From Streptomyces griseus subsp. griseus (GTDB lineage: Bacteria; Actinomycetota; Actinomycetes; Streptomycetales; Streptomycetaceae), in assembly GCF_000720255.1 (NCBI RefSeq), contig NZ_JOJE01000021.1, positions 62,001 to 126,000 of the forward strand: a stretch of DNA of 64,000 nt, written 5' to 3'. Both the position numbers and the translations under genes were made by a program. Shown here in pieces: positions 17,541-27,181 of this stretch (position 1 is its first letter; each line of letters opens with the position of its first letter). Below the pieces are notes generated by a model, which was not told the DNA's origin, did not search any database, and saw only the letters and a list, made by a program, of their open reading frames with translations.

Positions 17541-18740
17541 GTGAGCACACTGCCCCTCCCCGACCGGCACTCCGGTCGCTCCGGCCCGCGTTCCTCCCCG
17601 ACCCCCGGCTCCCTCGGCGACGTGCTGAACCGCGGTCTGCGCGGCCCCGGACGATTAGGCGCGCTCGACGTGCTGAAGACCGCCGGTGCGACCCTGACCG
17701 ACTCAGTGCCCGCCGACGTGTGGTGCGCGGTCATGCTCGACCCGGCCACGTTCCTGGACACCGGCGGCCAGCACGAACACGGCTTCCCGCAGCGCGTCAT
17801 GCCGCGGCTGTTCGAGATCGAGCACACCGAGCAGGCCGGGGTCGACAACATCCGCGCCCTGGCCCGCCGTCCCGCCCCGGCCAGCCTGCTGAGCCGGTCC
17901 ACCGGCGGCCGGCTCGACGACAACGTCTACTACCGCGACATCCTCCGCCCCGAGGGGCTCGCCGACGAACTGCGTGTCCTGCTGCGCGACGGTCCCCGAA
18001 CCTGGGGGCTGCTGGTGCTCTGCCGGGAAGAGGGGTCGCCCCCGTTCAGCCCCGCCGACGTCGAGCGCGCGGCCACCATCAGCTCGCCGGCAGCGGTGGC
18101 GCTGCGCAGGTCGCTGCTGCTGGCCGGCATCGACCGGGGCGACGTACCGGACGCGCCGGGCCTGGTCGCCCTCGACGAGGGCCTCGGCATCCGCCTGTGC
18201 ACCTCCACCGCCGACCACTGGCTCGGCCTGATCCAGGAGGACCATCCGGCGCCGGGACGGTCGTATCCGCTGTGCCTGGAGGCCATCGCCAGCAAGGCCC
18301 GCGCCTGTGGGCCGGGCGTGCAGGTGAGTTCCCGCGCCCTGAGCCGCTCCGGGCACTGGATCACCCTCAACGCCTGGCGCGAGGAGCCGGCCGGCGCCGA
18401 CGGCGAGACCCTCACCTACGTCTCCCTGAGCCTGAGCAGGCCCGGCGAGCTGGCCGCCATCGTCCTCGACGCGTACGGGCTGACACCCCGCGAGCGCGAG
18501 GTCGCTCAGCAGGTCCTGCTCGGCCGGTCGACCGCGGAGGTGGCCGCGGCGCTCCACATCACCGACTGGACCGTCCAGGACCATCTGCGCAAGGTGTTCG
18601 ACAAGGCAGGCGTACGCAGCCGTCGTGAGCTCACCGCCGAGCTCTTCCTCCGCTACTACCTGCCCTACCTGGACAGCCCCCCGCTGACCACGGACGGCCG
18701 CATGCGGGGCGACGACCACGACGGCCAGGGCGCCCGGTGA
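17541..18740 (+). CDS. LuxR-family transcriptional regulator with N-terminal sensor-like region
   Basis: The 399-residue protein ends with a LuxR helix-turn-helix (about 313-372: YGLTPREREVAQQVLLGRST and WTVQDHLRKVFDKAGVRSRR). The N-terminal 300 residues have a GAF-like feel (RTWGLLVLCREEGSPPFSPA) but no clear ligand motif. The GTG at 17541 is the first start. It is divergent from the AAA+ cluster across about 250 bases, so it could regulate that cluster or the exporter downstream. No receiver aspartate pocket is evident, so it is probably not a phosphorylated response regulator. Confidence 0.85.
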   Translation: MSTLPLPDRHSGRSGPRSSPTPGSLGDVLNRGLRGPGRLGALDVLKTAGATLTDSVPADVWCAVMLDPATFLDTGGQHEHGFPQRVMPRLFEIEHTEQAGVDNIRALARRPAPASLLSRSTGGRLDDNVYYRDILRPEGLADELRVLLRDGPRTWGLLVLCREEGSPPFSPADVERAATISSPAAVALRRSLLLAGIDRGDVPDAPGLVALDEGLGIRLCTSTADHWLGLIQEDHPAPGRSYPLCLEAIASKARACGPGVQVSSRALSRSGHWITLNAWREEPAGADGETLTYVSLSLSRPGELAAIVLDAYGLTPREREVAQQVLLGRSTAEVAAALHITDWTVQDHLRKVFDKAGVRSRRELTAELFLRYYLPYLDSPPLTTDGRMRGDDHDGQGAR

Positions 18741-18839
18741 TCGACTGGTGACGCCCGGAGGGCGGGCGTACGGTCGAACGGTGGACCGTGACCATCACTG
18801 ATCCCTCGCGAGGGTTGGACCCCCGAGAGTGCGAGCGCG

Positions 18840-20393
18840 ATGACCAGCAGCCCAAAGCCGACTTCCTCACCCGAGACCACCACCCGGGAACCGGGCGGTG
18901 GCGGAAACGCCATGGCGCTGCTGGTCATCGCGTCGTGTCAGCTCATGGTGGTCCTGGACATCACCATCGTGAACATCGCGCTGCCCGACATCCAGCGCTC
19001 CCTCGACTTCTCCACCACCAGCCTGTCCTGGGTGGTCAACGCGTACACCCTCACGTTCGGAGGGCTGCTGCTGCTCGGCGGCCGTACCGGCGACATCCTG
19101 GGCAGGCGGCGCGTCTTCATCTTCGGCGTCCTGCTGTTCGTGCTCGCCTCCCTCCTCGGCGGGCTCGCCCAGAACGAGGCCCAACTCCTCGGTGCGCGCG
19201 CCCTCCAGGGCGTCGGCGGCGCCATCGCGTCCCCCACGGCCCTGTCCCTGATCAGCACGACGTTCCGCGAAGGCCCGGACCGCAACCGGGCCTTCGGGGT
19301 CTTCGCCGCGGTCTCGGCGGGCGGCGGCGCGATCGGCCTGCTCGCGGGCGGTGTGCTCGTCGAGTGGCTGAACTGGCGGTGGGTGCTCTTCGTCAACGTC
19401 CCCATCGGCCTGCTCATCGCCTTCGCCACACCCCGCTACATCAAGGAGTCCGAACGCCATCCGGGCCGATTCGACATCACCGGTGCGCTGACCTCCACGG
19501 TGGGCATGGTGCTGCTGGTCTACGGTTTCATCAGAGCCGCCCAGGAGGGCTGGCGGGACGCCCTGACGCTGGCGTCGTTCGGCGCGGCCGTCGTTGTCCT
19601 GGCGGTGTTCATCCTGGTGGAGCGGCGCTCCCGGCAGCCGATCACCCCACTGCACATGTTCGCAGACCGCAACCGAGCGGGCACCTACGGCATCATGCTG
19701 TGCCTCGCCGCCGCGATCTTCGGCATGTTCTTCTTCCTCACGCTCTTCGTGCAGAACGTCCTCAACTTCAGTCCGCTCCTGGCCGGGCTGGCGTTTCTGC
19801 CGGTGAGCGCGGTCATCGCGATCGGCGCGGGGCTGGCCTCACGGTTCCTGCCCACCTTCGGTCCCAAGCCGTTCATGGTGGTCGGCGCGATCCTCGCGGC
19901 GGCGGGACTGTCGTGGCTGACGCTGACCGACGTCCACTCCACCTACGTCGGCAGCGTTCTCGGGCCGATGCTCGTGTTCAGCCTGGGCATGGGCATGGAG
20001 TTCGTGTCGCTCACCCTGATGGCCCTGTCCAACGTCCGTACCGAGGAGACCGGCGCGGCCTCGGGCCTCCTCAACGCCACGCAACAGGTCGGCGGCTCGC
20101 TCGGGCTGTCCATCCTGGTCACCCTGTACGGCACGGCCAGCACCAACGAGGCGGAGAAGCAGATCCCGCTCTTCCTGCAGCAGGCCACCCCCGCCGAACG
20201 CCTCCAGTTCCGACGCACCGGGCTGCTCCCGCCGCCCTGGGGCGACGAGATCCTCACCGCCGGGGTCTCGGCCGCCTTCATCATGGCGGCGATCTTCACC
20301 GCGCTCGCCGCCCTCATAGCCGTCGTGGTCATCCAGGTCCGCCCCTCCGATCTGGAACGCCTCAAGGGAGGGGCCGGCCCCGGCCCGGTCTGA
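18840..20393 (+). CDS. MFS multidrug exporter, DHA2 (EmrB/QacA, 14-helix) family
   Basis: This 517-residue integral membrane drug/proton antiporter-type protein has DHA2 signatures. VVLDITIVNIALPDIQRSLD is motif D1 in the first helix, LLLLGGRTGDILGRRRVFI is motif A, and the ALQGVGGAIASPTALSL motif follows. About 14 hydrophobic segments are present. The ATG at 18840 follows a purine-rich GAGAGTGCGAGCG. It lies 99 bases after the LuxR gene and converges with the LAL regulator. Its cargo is unknown; the terpene product made nearby is one candidate. Confidence 0.93.
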   Translation: MTSSPKPTSSPETTTREPGGGGNAMALLVIASCQLMVVLDITIVNIALPDIQRSLDFSTTSLSWVVNAYTLTFGGLLLLGGRTGDILGRRRVFIFGVLLFVLASLLGGLAQNEAQLLGARALQGVGGAIASPTALSLISTTFREGPDRNRAFGVFAAVSAGGGAIGLLAGGVLVEWLNWRWVLFVNVPIGLLIAFATPRYIKESERHPGRFDITGALTSTVGMVLLVYGFIRAAQEGWRDALTLASFGAAVVVLAVFILVERRSRQPITPLHMFADRNRAGTYGIMLCLAAAIFGMFFFLTLFVQNVLNFSPLLAGLAFLPVSAVIAIGAGLASRFLPTFGPKPFMVVGAILAAAGLSWLTLTDVHSTYVGSVLGPMLVFSLGMGMEFVSLTLMALSNVRTEETGAASGLLNATQQVGGSLGLSILVTLYGTASTNEAEKQIPLFLQQATPAERLQFRRTGLLPPPWGDEILTAGVSAAFIMAAIFTALAALIAVVVIQVRPSDLERLKGGAGPGPV

Positions 20394-20405
20394 AACCGGG
20401 CCGGG
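20379..20405. terminator. Bidirectional terminator between exporter and LAL gene
   Basis: CCCGGCCCGGT and ACCGGGCCGGG form a perfect 11-bp stem with the five-base loop CTGAA. The exporter stop codon TGA (20391-20393) lies in the loop and the convergent LAL stop is 6 bases beyond. Confidence 0.85.
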
Positions 20406-20410
20406 CAGGG

Positions 20411-23295
20411 TCACGGCGGGGAGCAGGGGTACGCCGCCAGGGCGTCGGCGAGGCCGGCGGCGTCCGTGCCGATCTTGCGGTAGACGGAGGAGAGCAGCTG
20501 CCGGACCCCCTGTTCGGTGAGGTGCAGGCCCTTGGCGACCACCGCGAGCGGATGGCCCTGCGCGGTCATCTCGGCGGCCCGGCGTTCGTGCGCGGTGAGT
20601 GTGTCCGTCTGCGGATACCGCAGGGGCAGCGGCCGCAGCCCCGCCGCCGAGAGCTCCTCCCTGGCCCGTGAGGCCAGGGTCTCCGCACCGCAGTGCACGG
20701 CGCTCTCCAGCCCCTGGTACAGCCGGTCGGCCGCCTCCTGCACCCGGCCGTTGCGCGACAGAGCGGCACCGTAACCGACCAGCGCGCGGGCCAGCTCGTA
20801 CGAGGCCGGCGACTGCTCCAGATGCTCCACCGCCTCCGCGTGCAGGTCCAGCGCCGCCGGCCCGCCGGTCACCTCCGCCTCCGTGTGCAGCGCCTGACCG
20901 ATCATGGAGGCCGCCCCGAAGTCCCTGGCCCGTTTGGCGGCGTCCCGGGCCAGCGTGGCCGCGCGCTCGGGATCCGTCGGCGCGAGGGCGGACGCCAGGT
21001 CCAGCTGCCAGGGACACCAGGAGGGATTCCGCCAGGCCCGCGCCTCCAGACGCTCACCGACGGCCGACAGCAGCTGCTCCGCCTCCGCGTGCCTGCCCTC
21101 CGCCAGCAGCAGCTCGGCGTACACCGTGCGGGGGTCGGGGTAGATCACGGCGTTCGGCACCATCGTGCCGTACCGGTAGGTGTCGGCGAGCTGACGCGCC
21201 TCGCCCACCCGGCCCCGGGCCACCAGAGTCTGAATGAGAGTGCCGATGGCGAACCACTGAGCCGGGACGGCGCCTTCGACGCGGTCGGCGATGCTGAGTC
21301 CCTCCTCGGCCCAGTGCTCCGCCTCGGCGAGGCAGCCGCGGCGGTAGCGGATGTAGCCGTAGAGGGTTTGGCCCAGGGCCAGGTGGGAGCCGCGCCAGCC
21401 CTTGTCCTGGCACTCCGCCATCCCCTCCTTGAACAGTTCCTCGGCCCGCCGGGGCTGGTCGCAGTACATGAAGGCGAGGGCGACCGAGACAGGTACCTCG
21501 AAGCCTCGGTTCTCGTCGGTCCAGCTCATCCCGCCGCGCAGGGCGTCCTCCGTACACGTCAGGACGGTCTGCCGCGGCTCACCCCGTACCAGTGCGTCCC
21601 AGGCCCGCAGCCCGAGGATGTAACGCTCCTCCAGCCCGCGTCGAGGCAACTGCTCGGCCAGCCGCGCCAGTGTGCGGGAGCGGGCGGGGGAGTCCGGCTC
21701 GTCGGTGCGGAACGCGCTCCACACGAAGTGATCGGCCTGCATGCGCAGTTTGGCGCGTCGGTTGGCAGCCTTCTTCACCTCGTCGGCCGTCACCGCAGCG
21801 GCCTCGGCGAGCTGGTCCGTGTGCGCCAGGGCCTGGGCGAGCCGGTAGACGATGGCGGCGCGCAGGTCGGGGTCGACGTCGGGCTCCGACAAGGCCTCCC
21901 GGAGGTGGCGGATCGTGGCCGTTGGCTCGATCAAAAAGGTGGCGCAGGCGAGTTCGTGCAGGATGGCCGCGCGGTGCTCGGGCGGGGGCGGCTCCTGCAG
22001 TGCTCGGTTCAACAGACGCCGGGCCGGCTCCGGCGCTCCGGCACGCAGGTTCTCGCGGGCTGCCGCACGGAGGCATTCGACCACCTCGGGCCTTCCGTCG
22101 CAGGGAACCTGCAACAGATGACGGGCCGTGGCCGCAGGACCGATCCCTGCGGCGCGGAGAGCCTCGGCGGCCCTGTTGTGCATGCCGACGCGGAGGTAGG
22201 ACGGGATGTCCCGGGAGATCGTCGTGGCGATCAGCGGATGGGTGAACTCCAGCTCCTCGCCCGGCCCCTGGGCATCGGTCAGGATCCGGTCCGCGCGCAG
22301 TTGCTCCACGGCCTCGGCGGCGTCCTCGCTGCTGACCACCGCGATGGTGGCCGTGAGTTCCGATGAGATGGACTCACCCAGTACGGCGGCGGCCCACGCG
22401 AAGTGGCGGATGGGAGTCCTGAGTCGCTTCAGGTACTCGAGCAGTCCGGGTCCCTTGACCGCCGTCGCGAGTTCCCTCATGAGGGGCAACTCGTGCCGCC
22501 TCCCCGCCACATGACGTTCGCCGAGCCGGATGGCCAGTTCGACGGCCTCGTACGGATTGCCGCATGTGGCCTTCCAGGATTCGCGGCAGAACTCGTCCTC
22601 GGCCTGCGCACCCACCTTGTTCCTGATGATCTGCGCCACGGCGTTACTGCTGAGCGGCTCCAGGGTGTAAGGGCGGTTCCCCTGGAGTTCGACCAGGTTG
22701 CGCAGGGCCGTCGGGTTCGGCGAGTGCTCGTCGGGCCGGTAGGCGGCGACGATGAGGAGCGGGAGGTCCGCCGCCCGCGGCGCGAAGGAGGCCAGCCATC
22801 CGAGGGACTCGGCATCGGCCCAGTGCAGGTCGTCCAGAAGGACCACGACGGGCGCCTTCAGCACCGTCAGGCGCGTCATGACCCAGTCGAGGCCGTCACG
22901 GACCCCGGTCGGGTCCGGCACGTGGGCGGCGTCCGCCGCCTCCAGACCCAGGGCCGTGGCCACGATGTCGTACCAACTGCCCAGGAACGTGCGGAGCTCC
23001 GGCTCGTCCATCGCGGCCAGGGTCGGTTGCATGAGCTGACGGACCAGGCGGAACGCCAGCTCTTGCTCCGTCTCGCCGCCCTTGGCGGAGAGCACTGTGA
23101 ACCCCTGTGCGGCGGCACGCGTACGTGCCGCCGCGATGAGGGTGGTCTTGCCCAGCCCGGCCGAACCGGTGAAGGTGAGGGGGCCGCCGTACGACTCGCG
23201 TGGCACACCCACGACGGCACCCTGCAGGGATGACAACGCGGAATCGAGAGCGGCAGTTCCGTCTGACGTTCGAGCAACCGCAGCCCACGTGCCAT
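20411..23295 (-). CDS. LAL-type (large ATP-binding LuxR) transcriptional regulator, apparent frameshift near 23254
   Basis: The main frame (stop at 20411) encodes a large STAND-type regulator. Walker A is GSAGLGKTTL, Walker B VVVLLDDLHWAD, followed by a long TPR-like helical region and a C-terminal LuxR helix-turn-helix (TLTAHERRAAEMTAQGHPLA to VRQLLSSVYRKIGT). In that frame the only standard start is TTG at 23236, which misses the usual N-terminus. A different frame starting at ATG 23295, with GGAAG upstream, reads MARGLRLLERQTEL. Joining it to the main frame by one extra base after 23254 gives RQTELAALDSALSSL, a normal LAL beginning. So one base seems to be missing here, either a true mutation or a sequence error. 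It converges with the exporter and neighbours the terpene genes. Confidence 0.88.
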
Positions 23296-23457
23296 GTGCG
23301 CTACCGCTTCCTGTCGTTGATATTCAGGCCGGGCGCCGAGCGTATGCGCTCCGGCGGGTCGATAGCCGTATTAGGGCACAACAGCGACAGGGAAGGGTGA
23401 ATTATCCGCAGGAACGTGGTGCTCGCGCGGTCGGCGAGTACTATGTCGCACCTTTCC

Positions 23458-24438
23458 TCAGAGGAGAGCGGGGGTGGTCGCGGTGTCCCCGTACCGGGGC
23501 ACCGTGCGGGACCAGAAGTAGCATCCGCGTATCCAGCCGGCCATGCCTTCCACGTAACCGACTCCGGCAGGGCTCAATTCGGGCTTGACGTCCTCATAGA
23601 GGTTCTCGAACTCCCTGATGGTGCAGTTGATCTGCTGGATCGCCAGCATGATCGCCATCGACAGGGAGCACCGGTGCGCACGCTGATAGGCGAGGGCAAG
23701 GTTGATCATTCCCCCTGTCCGTTGCTCCTTCACGGCGGAGAAGAGGTCGGGGATCCACACCGCCGCGTCGGCGGACAGTCGCCGCAGGCGCCGCATGGCC
23801 GGGTGATGGAGCTCCTCCGCGTGCAGCCCGCCGGCCTGCGCGGCCTCGCACAGCGGAAAGAACGGCTCGACGCCCGCGATCAGTGAACGGATCGACTCGC
23901 ACAACCCCGTCCGCACAGCCCCCGTACCCTCCTGTGCCACCGCCTCGTACAACAGCCCGTGCACGTACTCACGGCTGTTCCACGCCCAGCGTGCCGCCTG
24001 GGCGGGTGTGCAGCGGTTCTGGACCTGGTCGTACAGGTCGGTCAGGGCCGCGCCGAGGGGTGTGCTGGGGGGTTCGCCGTCCCGGAGGATCGCGACGCTC
24101 TCGCACAGCATGGGCAGCAGGTGGGCCGCGCCCTGCCGGCCGACCTCCTCCGCGCGGTCGTCGAAGACGAACTGGTAGGCGATCTGGTTGGCGACGATCT
24201 GGAGCAGTTCGGCGTCCAAGGTCGGGCTGTTGTACGCGGCGAGTTCGGCGGGCCGGGTACGGGCGATCATCCTCGCCACCCCCGGCTCGTCGGTCAGCCC
24301 CCAGCGCCGTAACCACGTCTCCACGCCCGCCGCGGCCTCGGCCGCGTGGCGATTGCACTGGAACGGGAAGGGCATGTAGAGATCGGCGTCGATCAGATCC
24401 CTGAGACTGCCGGCCGAAAGTGCGCTTCGCGGGGTCAC
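23458..24438 (-). CDS. Class I terpene synthase (sesquiterpene-cyclase type)
   Basis: The 326-residue product has the bacterial terpene-cyclase pattern: an N-terminal FPFQCNRHA, the first metal motif FVFDDRAEE (D93/D94/E97), a second metal motif region and the C-terminal arginine-tyrosine pair RY (315-316). It ionises a prenyl diphosphate with three Mg ions and cyclises it. The second motif reads IPDLFSAVKE, where the first Asn/Asp ligand of the usual (N/D)DxxSxxxE is Pro-230. GTG at 24438 was chosen because GAGGAA lies 6 bases upstream and it starts 10 bases after the P450 stop; a longer in-frame start would overlap the P450. The substrate length and product are not predictable. Confidence 0.9.
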   Translation of the reverse strand: MTPRSALSAGSLRDLIDADLYMPFPFQCNRHAAEAAAGVETWLRRWGLTDEPGVARMIARTRPAELAAYNSPTLDAELLQIVANQIAYQFVFDDRAEEVGRQGAAHLLPMLCESVAILRDGEPPSTPLGAALTDLYDQVQNRCTPAQAARWAWNSREYVHGLLYEAVAQEGTGAVRTGLCESIRSLIAGVEPFFPLCEAAQAGGLHAEELHHPAMRRLRRLSADAAVWIPDLFSAVKEQRTGGMINLALAYQRAHRCSLSMAIMLAIQQINCTIREFENLYEDVKPELSPAGVGYVEGMAGWIRGCYFWSRTVPRYGDTATTPALL

Positions 24439-24448
24439 CGCGATTTCC

Positions 24449-25957
24449 TCATGCGTCGTCGACACCGCTGCCACCTGCCGTTCGGGAGTCCTGCCCGTGT
24501 CGTGCCGCGGTTGCTCGTTCGGTGAAGGAACGTGCGGGGGATGCCGCCCCGGACGGCGCCTGGGCACGTGGTTCGCAGGTCATGACCAGCGAACGCGGGC
24601 CCAACGTGGCGGCGGGGCGCAGCTGTTCGGTGTGTCCGGGCCGATGGCGCAGCCGCCATCGGCCGGCGATGGTCGCCAGGGCCACCGTGGCCTCCGCGAC
24701 GGCGAACCGGTCGCCGATGCATTTGCGGCCGCCCGCGGAGAACGGGATCATCGCGCGCTGCGGGACGGCGGCGGCCTGGTCCGGCAGCCAGCGGTCGGGG
24801 AGGAAGCGGTCGGGGTCGGGGAACGAGGCGGGGTCGTGCTGGAGGAGATAGGGGCTGTAGAGAACCGTGGTGCCCGCCGGGAGACGGCGCCCGGCCAGAA
24901 CCGTGTCCTTCGTGGTCAGGCGCATGAACAGCCAGCCGGGCGGGCGGTGGCGCAGCGTCTCGGTGACGACGCACCGGGTGTAGGTGAGGCGCGGCAGGTC
25001 CTCGGGACCGGGAAGCCGTCCGCCGAGTACCGCGTCGACCTCGTCGTGCAGCCGGCGCTCCGCCTGCGGATGCCGCGCCAGCAGGTCGAAGGCCGACGTG
25101 AGGCAGAGGGCGTTGCTCTCGGCTCCGGTGAGCAGGAACGTGACGAGCTGGTCATGCACCTCCTGATCGCTGATGGCGGCGGTCGGGGTCCCGGGATCGG
25201 GGCGCGTGGCGGCCAGCAGGATCCCCAGCAGGTCGTTCAGGTCCTCACCTTCGCCTCGGTGCGGGTCGGTCCGCCGGTTCCGTCGGCGCTCCGCGACGAC
25301 CGCGTCGACGATCGCGTGGACCCGCTCCACGGCGCGGCGATAGCGCCGGTTCGCGGGCGTCGGTGCCCGGAACAGGGCGTCGACCGGCACGGCCGTGCGG
25401 ACGAACAGCCCGCGGACGATGATGGAAAGGCAGTCCCGCACCTCCGCGGCGGTCGCCCGGTCGAGGGAGTCGGAGAACAGGACGTGGCTGATCACCCGCG
25501 TCGTCAGGGCCAGCATCTCCGCGCTGACGTCCACCTGTGCGCCGGCCCGCCACCCCTGCGCCGTCGACCGGGCTTCCCGGCTCATCAGTGCGGTGTGCTC
25601 GGCGACGCGGGAGGCACGGAAGTCGGGCTGCAGCAGCCTGCGTTGCCGTCGGTATCCGTCATGGCGGCAGGTGACGAGGCCGTTGCCCATCAGCGGGCGC
25701 AGCCTGTCGTAGAGCGGGCCCCCCTTGTCGAAGGTGCGCGTGTCCATGAGCAGGTGGTGCACCAGCTCCGGGTGACAGGCCATCCAGGCGCGCAGGGGAC
25801 CCAGACGTAACTCGACCAGATCGCCGTGATCCGGCAAGGAATTCAGAAAAGCCAGCGGGCGACGGAACAAAGCGATACCGTGACCGATGAAGGGGAATAT
25901 GCCTGGTGCAGTACCCACGGTCCAGGCTCGGTCTGTTTCAGGCGCGGTACCGTTCAT
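24449..25957 (-). CDS. Cytochrome P450
   Basis: The 502-residue monooxygenase carries the I-helix LTGAESNA, the K-helix ExxR in TETLRHRP and the haem loop PFSAGGRKCIGDRFA with the thiolate cysteine. The N-terminus GIFPFIGHGIALFRRPLAFL is soluble and resembles P450s of bacterial terpene pathways. The usual A/G-G-x-E/D-T oxygen-activation motif reads TGAES, with Ser in the Thr position. ATG at 25957 follows AGGTGG. It is the first gene of a two-gene unit with the terpene synthase and probably oxidises the terpene. The electron donors (ferredoxin and reductase) must come from elsewhere. Confidence 0.95.
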   Translation of the reverse strand: MNGTAPETDRAWTVGTAPGIFPFIGHGIALFRRPLAFLNSLPDHGDLVELRLGPLRAWMACHPELVHHLLMDTRTFDKGGPLYDRLRPLMGNGLVTCRHDGYRRQRRLLQPDFRASRVAEHTALMSREARSTAQGWRAGAQVDVSAEMLALTTRVISHVLFSDSLDRATAAEVRDCLSIIVRGLFVRTAVPVDALFRAPTPANRRYRRAVERVHAIVDAVVAERRRNRRTDPHRGEGEDLNDLLGILLAATRPDPGTPTAAISDQEVHDQLVTFLLTGAESNALCLTSAFDLLARHPQAERRLHDEVDAVLGGRLPGPEDLPRLTYTRCVVTETLRHRPPGWLFMRLTTKDTVLAGRRLPAGTTVLYSPYLLQHDPASFPDPDRFLPDRWLPDQAAAVPQRAMIPFSAGGRKCIGDRFAVAEATVALATIAGRWRLRHRPGHTEQLRPAATLGPRSLVMTCEPRAQAPSGAASPARSFTERATAARHGQDSRTAGGSGVDDA

Positions 25958-25981
25958 CGAATACCACCTGCCTCAGTCGAC

Positions 25982-26015
25982 ACGCGAAATCGGTGGCTGT
26001 TCCACCGACTCGCGT
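25982..26015. promoter_or_regulatory. Long hairpin/palindrome upstream of the P450-terpene synthase unit
   Basis: Inner arms CGGTGG and CCACCG pair around CTGTT, and outer arms ACGCGA and TCGCGT extend the dyad to 34 bases, 25 bases upstream of the P450 ATG. Position suggests an operator or a 5' leader structure. Confidence 0.5.
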
Positions 26016-26037
26016 TTGAGTCATGTACTGCCCAGTT

Positions 26038-26054
26038 CAACCCCTCTTGGGTTG
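26038..26054. promoter_or_regulatory. Inverted repeat in the divergent P450/epimerase region
   Basis: CAACCC and GGGTTG pair around CTCTT in a comparatively A/T-rich stretch of the 261-base divergent intergenic region. It may be an operator for either direction. Confidence 0.35.
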
Positions 26055-26218
26055 TGTAAATCATCTCTACGCCGGGGCGCACGGGAGCACGAAGAGGCAT
26101 TTTCGCAATCCGCCTACTCTCCGTGAGTCACCCGGATGCCGTATGCGGCCATGCCCGCGACGGCCGGACGACGGACGCTGAGCGAGAGCCAGACGTCGCC
26201 GACCGAGGAGAGATCCGG

Positions 26219-27181
26219 ATGACCACCAGCAGCAGCCGGAACTGGAAGCACGCCGTCGTCACGGGTGGCGCGGGATTCGTCGGCTCCCACCTGTGCGCGG
26301 CCCTGCTCGACTCGGGCGCGGACGTCACCTGCGTGGACGACTTCAGCACCGGGCGGCCCGAGAACGTGACGGCGCTGCTCGAACGCCCCGGATTCCGGCT
26401 GGTGCAGGCCAACGTCGCCGAGGAGCTGCCCGTCGCCAGACCGCCCGACGTCGTCCTGCACTTCGCCTCACCGGCGTCGCCCGCGGACTATCTGCGGCTC
26501 CCCCTGCACACCATGGAGACCGGCAGCCTCGGTACCCGCAACGCCCTGGAGCTCGCCCGCGCCTGCGAGGCCCGCTTCGTCCTGGCCTCCACGTCCGAGA
26601 TCTACGGCGACCCGCTGCAGAACCCGCAGGACGAGCGCTACTGGGGCAACGTGAACCCGGTCGGCCCGCGCAGCGTGTACGACGAGGCCAAACGCTTCGG
26701 CGAGGCGCTGACCACCGCCCACGCCGACACGCACGGCACCGACACCTGCATCGTGCGGCTCTTCAACACCTACGGCCCCCGCATGCGCGGCCACGACGGC
26801 CGTGCCGTGCCGACCTTCGTCCGCCAAGCGCTGGCCGGCGAGCCCCTCACGGTGACCGGAGACGGGCACCAGACCCGGTCGGTGTGCCACGTCGACGACA
26901 CCGTGCGCGGCATCCTCGCGGCGGCGGCCCACGGCATGCGCGGCCCCGTCAACATCGGCAACCCCCACGAGATCACCATGCTCGACCTGGCGCGGCTCGT
27001 CATCGCACTCAGCGGCTCCGACTCCGAGATCCGCTTCATCGAACGGCCGGTGGACGACCCGGCCGTGCGCTGCCCGGACATCACCCTCGCTCACGACAAG
27101 CTCGGCTGGGAGCCACGGGTGAGCGCCGAGGAGGGCCTGCGCCGCACGATCGCCTGGTTCCGCGAGGAAGGCGAGGGCTGA
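26219..27181 (+). CDS. NAD-dependent nucleotide-sugar epimerase/dehydratase (UDP-xylose synthase/GDP- or dTDP-sugar dehydratase-like SDR)
   Basis: This 320-residue extended short-chain dehydrogenase has the NAD motif VTGGAGFVGSHLC, the active-site serine region ASTSEIYGDP and the catalytic YDEAK. The C-terminal half binds the nucleotide sugar (LFNTYGPRMRGHDGRAVPTF). It most resembles the UDP-glucuronate decarboxylase/4,6-dehydratase group; the exact reaction is not fixed by sequence. ATG at 26219 follows GAGGAG. It is the first gene of an operon with carbamoyl- and glycosyltransferases and heptose enzymes. Confidence 0.9.
   Translation: MTTSSSRNWKHAVVTGGAGFVGSHLCAALLDSGADVTCVDDFSTGRPENVTALLERPGFRLVQANVAEELPVARPPDVVLHFASPASPADYLRLPLHTMETGSLGTRNALELARACEARFVLASTSEIYGDPLQNPQDERYWGNVNPVGPRSVYDEAKRFGEALTTAHADTHGTDTCIVRLFNTYGPRMRGHDGRAVPTFVRQALAGEPLTVTGDGHQTRSVCHVDDTVRGILAAAAHGMRGPVNIGNPHEITMLDLARLVIALSGSDSEIRFIERPVDDPAVRCPDITLAHDKLGWEPRVSAEEGLRRTIAWFREEGEG

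Noticed and set aside
23458..25957. Identification as the albaflavenone (epi-isozizaene synthase/CYP170) pair
   Set aside because: The gene order is P450 first, and the first metal motif DDRAE and the Pro in the second motif do not match what I know of epi-isozizaene synthase. Left as unspecified.
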